A stretch of 64,000 nt of DNA from Microbacterium sp. No. 7 (GTDB taxonomy: Bacteria; Actinomycetota; Actinomycetes; Actinomycetales; Microbacteriaceae), in NCBI RefSeq assembly GCF_001314225.1, contig NZ_CP012697.1, positions 1,736,001-1,800,000 of the forward strand, read 5' to 3'. The notes below the pieces were generated by a model that saw only the letters and a list, made by a program, of their open reading frames with translations, was not told where the DNA came from and searched no databases. A program made the position numbers and the translations under genes. This document shows, in pieces, positions 63,306 through 64,000 of the stretch; the first letter of the stretch is position 1; every line of letters starts with the position of its first letter.

Positions 63306-64000
63306 TCAGGTGTCGTGGCGGCGGGGTGCGAGCAGGCGTTTGACGCCGGCGAGGGCGGCGGTGTTCTCCGGGGCCACGGTCTGCAGGCCCTGGCCGAGCA
63401 GGAGCGCGCGGTAAGGGTCCACGAACGTGACCTCCGTCCACCCGAAGTGCGCGATCTTCGACACCTCGCCCGCGAGGAGGCGGATGTCGCGTGTGCGCCG
63501 CTTCTGCAGCGCCTCGAGCGGATCGCCGTGGGTTCCGTCGTATTTGACGTCGCCGTCGGCCTCCGCGAGGAGGCGCAGATGCGGCCACCAGAGATCCCCG
63601 CGATCGGTCGTGCCGCCGGTCGCGACGAACTCACGCTGGAGAACGGGATCGGGAAACCCCAGCCACTCCGTGACGGCGCGGGACACCGACTCGAGCGGGC
63701 TCTCGGCGAGCGGGGTCGCGCGATCGATCACCCAGCGCGCGCACGCCCGTCCGCGGCCGCTGGCGCGATGCTCGTTCTCCGCGCGCAGCATGTCGCGCGT
63801 GAGGGAGCGGTCGAGCCGCAGGATCGAGTCGGCGACCGCGAGCCCGATGACCGGGTGGCGGTGCCGTGCGAGGGTCACGGCGGTGACGACGGCATCCGTC
63901 GCCGTCATCCCGGCTGACGAGAGGATGCCGTCGGTCTCGGTGCGCACACGAGTGCGGATGCCGCCGGACTGCCGCGAGGTCGCGCCGGCGGGAACGCTCA
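63306..64000 (-). CDS. AbiEi/DUF559-like protein, 5' end outside window
   Basis: The minus-strand frame stays open to the window edge, so the N-terminus is missing. About 230 residues are visible. The order SGGIRTRV, then MTATDAVVTAVTLARHRHP, PLESVSRAVTEWLGFPDP and KYDGTHGDPLEALQKRRTRD resembles actinobacterial proteins with an AbiEi-type N-terminus and a Vsr/DUF559-like nuclease-fold C-terminus. Those proteins are variable, with unproven function. The nuclease residues look only partly conserved. Confidence 0.6.
   Translation of the reverse strand, partial: SVPAGATSRQSGGIRTRVRTETDGILSSAGMTATDAVVTAVTLARHRHPVIGLAVADSILRLDRSLTRDMLRAENEHRASGRGRACARWVIDRATPLAESPLESVSRAVTEWLGFPDPVLQREFVATGGTTDRGDLWWPHLRLLAEADGDVKYDGTHGDPLEALQKRRTRDIRLLAGEVSKIAHFGWTEVTFVDPYRALLLGQGLQTVAPENTAALAGVKRLLAPRRHDT

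Overview
The window is about 64 kb of very GC-rich DNA with dense, often overlapping genes. Class II fructose-bisphosphate aldolase, a PIN-PhoH ATPase, DUF4307, DUF4245 and DUF6264 proteins, an NrtR-nadABC operon and many probably leaderless starts point to an actinobacterium, most likely Microbacteriaceae (Microbacterium-like). No tRNA, rRNA, CRISPR array, transposase or integrase was recognised.

Layout, left part. 1-11.5 kb is core: greA, DUF4307, a TrhA/hemolysin III membrane protein, a short cis-prenyl transferase, PhoH behind a hairpin-rich leader, a two-component pair, fumarase, beta-carbonic anhydrase, and xseB and xseA, which are separated by three copies of a palindromic repeat. 11.5-20.3 kb holds ispH, fbaA, a GntR/FCD regulator, a DUF1537 acid-sugar kinase/dehydrogenase/GntP permease operon with a promoter-operator, and glpX. 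20.5-24.6 kb holds rmuC, a DnaQ-type exonuclease, a methyltransferase and ychF.

Middle. Downstream of ychF (24.5-27.7 kb) is a small accessory region in which the last ~30 bp of ychF recur four more times, each copy separating a different cargo: a barstar-like gene, a decayed FitAB pair, an intact RHH/VapC pair and an AraC-GyrI regulator. After this come mug, a DJ-1/PfpI protein, a glutamine amidotransferase fused to an ABM domain, a BCCT carrier and a SelW-like protein. At 33.5-38.8 kb an M1 aminopeptidase overlaps a 1314-aa Pls/PosA-type synthetase (adenylation, thiolation, membrane and left-handed beta-helix domains), the layout of enzymes that make cationic homopolymers such as epsilon-polylysine. 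A 42-aa Cys-rich ORF, an MFS pump, an ABC exporter, a glycosyltransferase and a second cluster of the palindromic repeat follow.

Right part. NrtR heads a nadA-nadB-nadC-nifS operon (45.8-51.5 kb). The remainder is built around glycine. One tandem glycine riboswitch precedes DUF5058, a second membrane protein and an M20 amidohydrolase, an operon of unknown function. A second tandem glycine riboswitch precedes glyA-sdaA-gcvT-gcvH-gcvP, which together would convert glycine to serine and then pyruvate plus one-carbon units. The window ends inside an AbiEi/DUF559-like gene.
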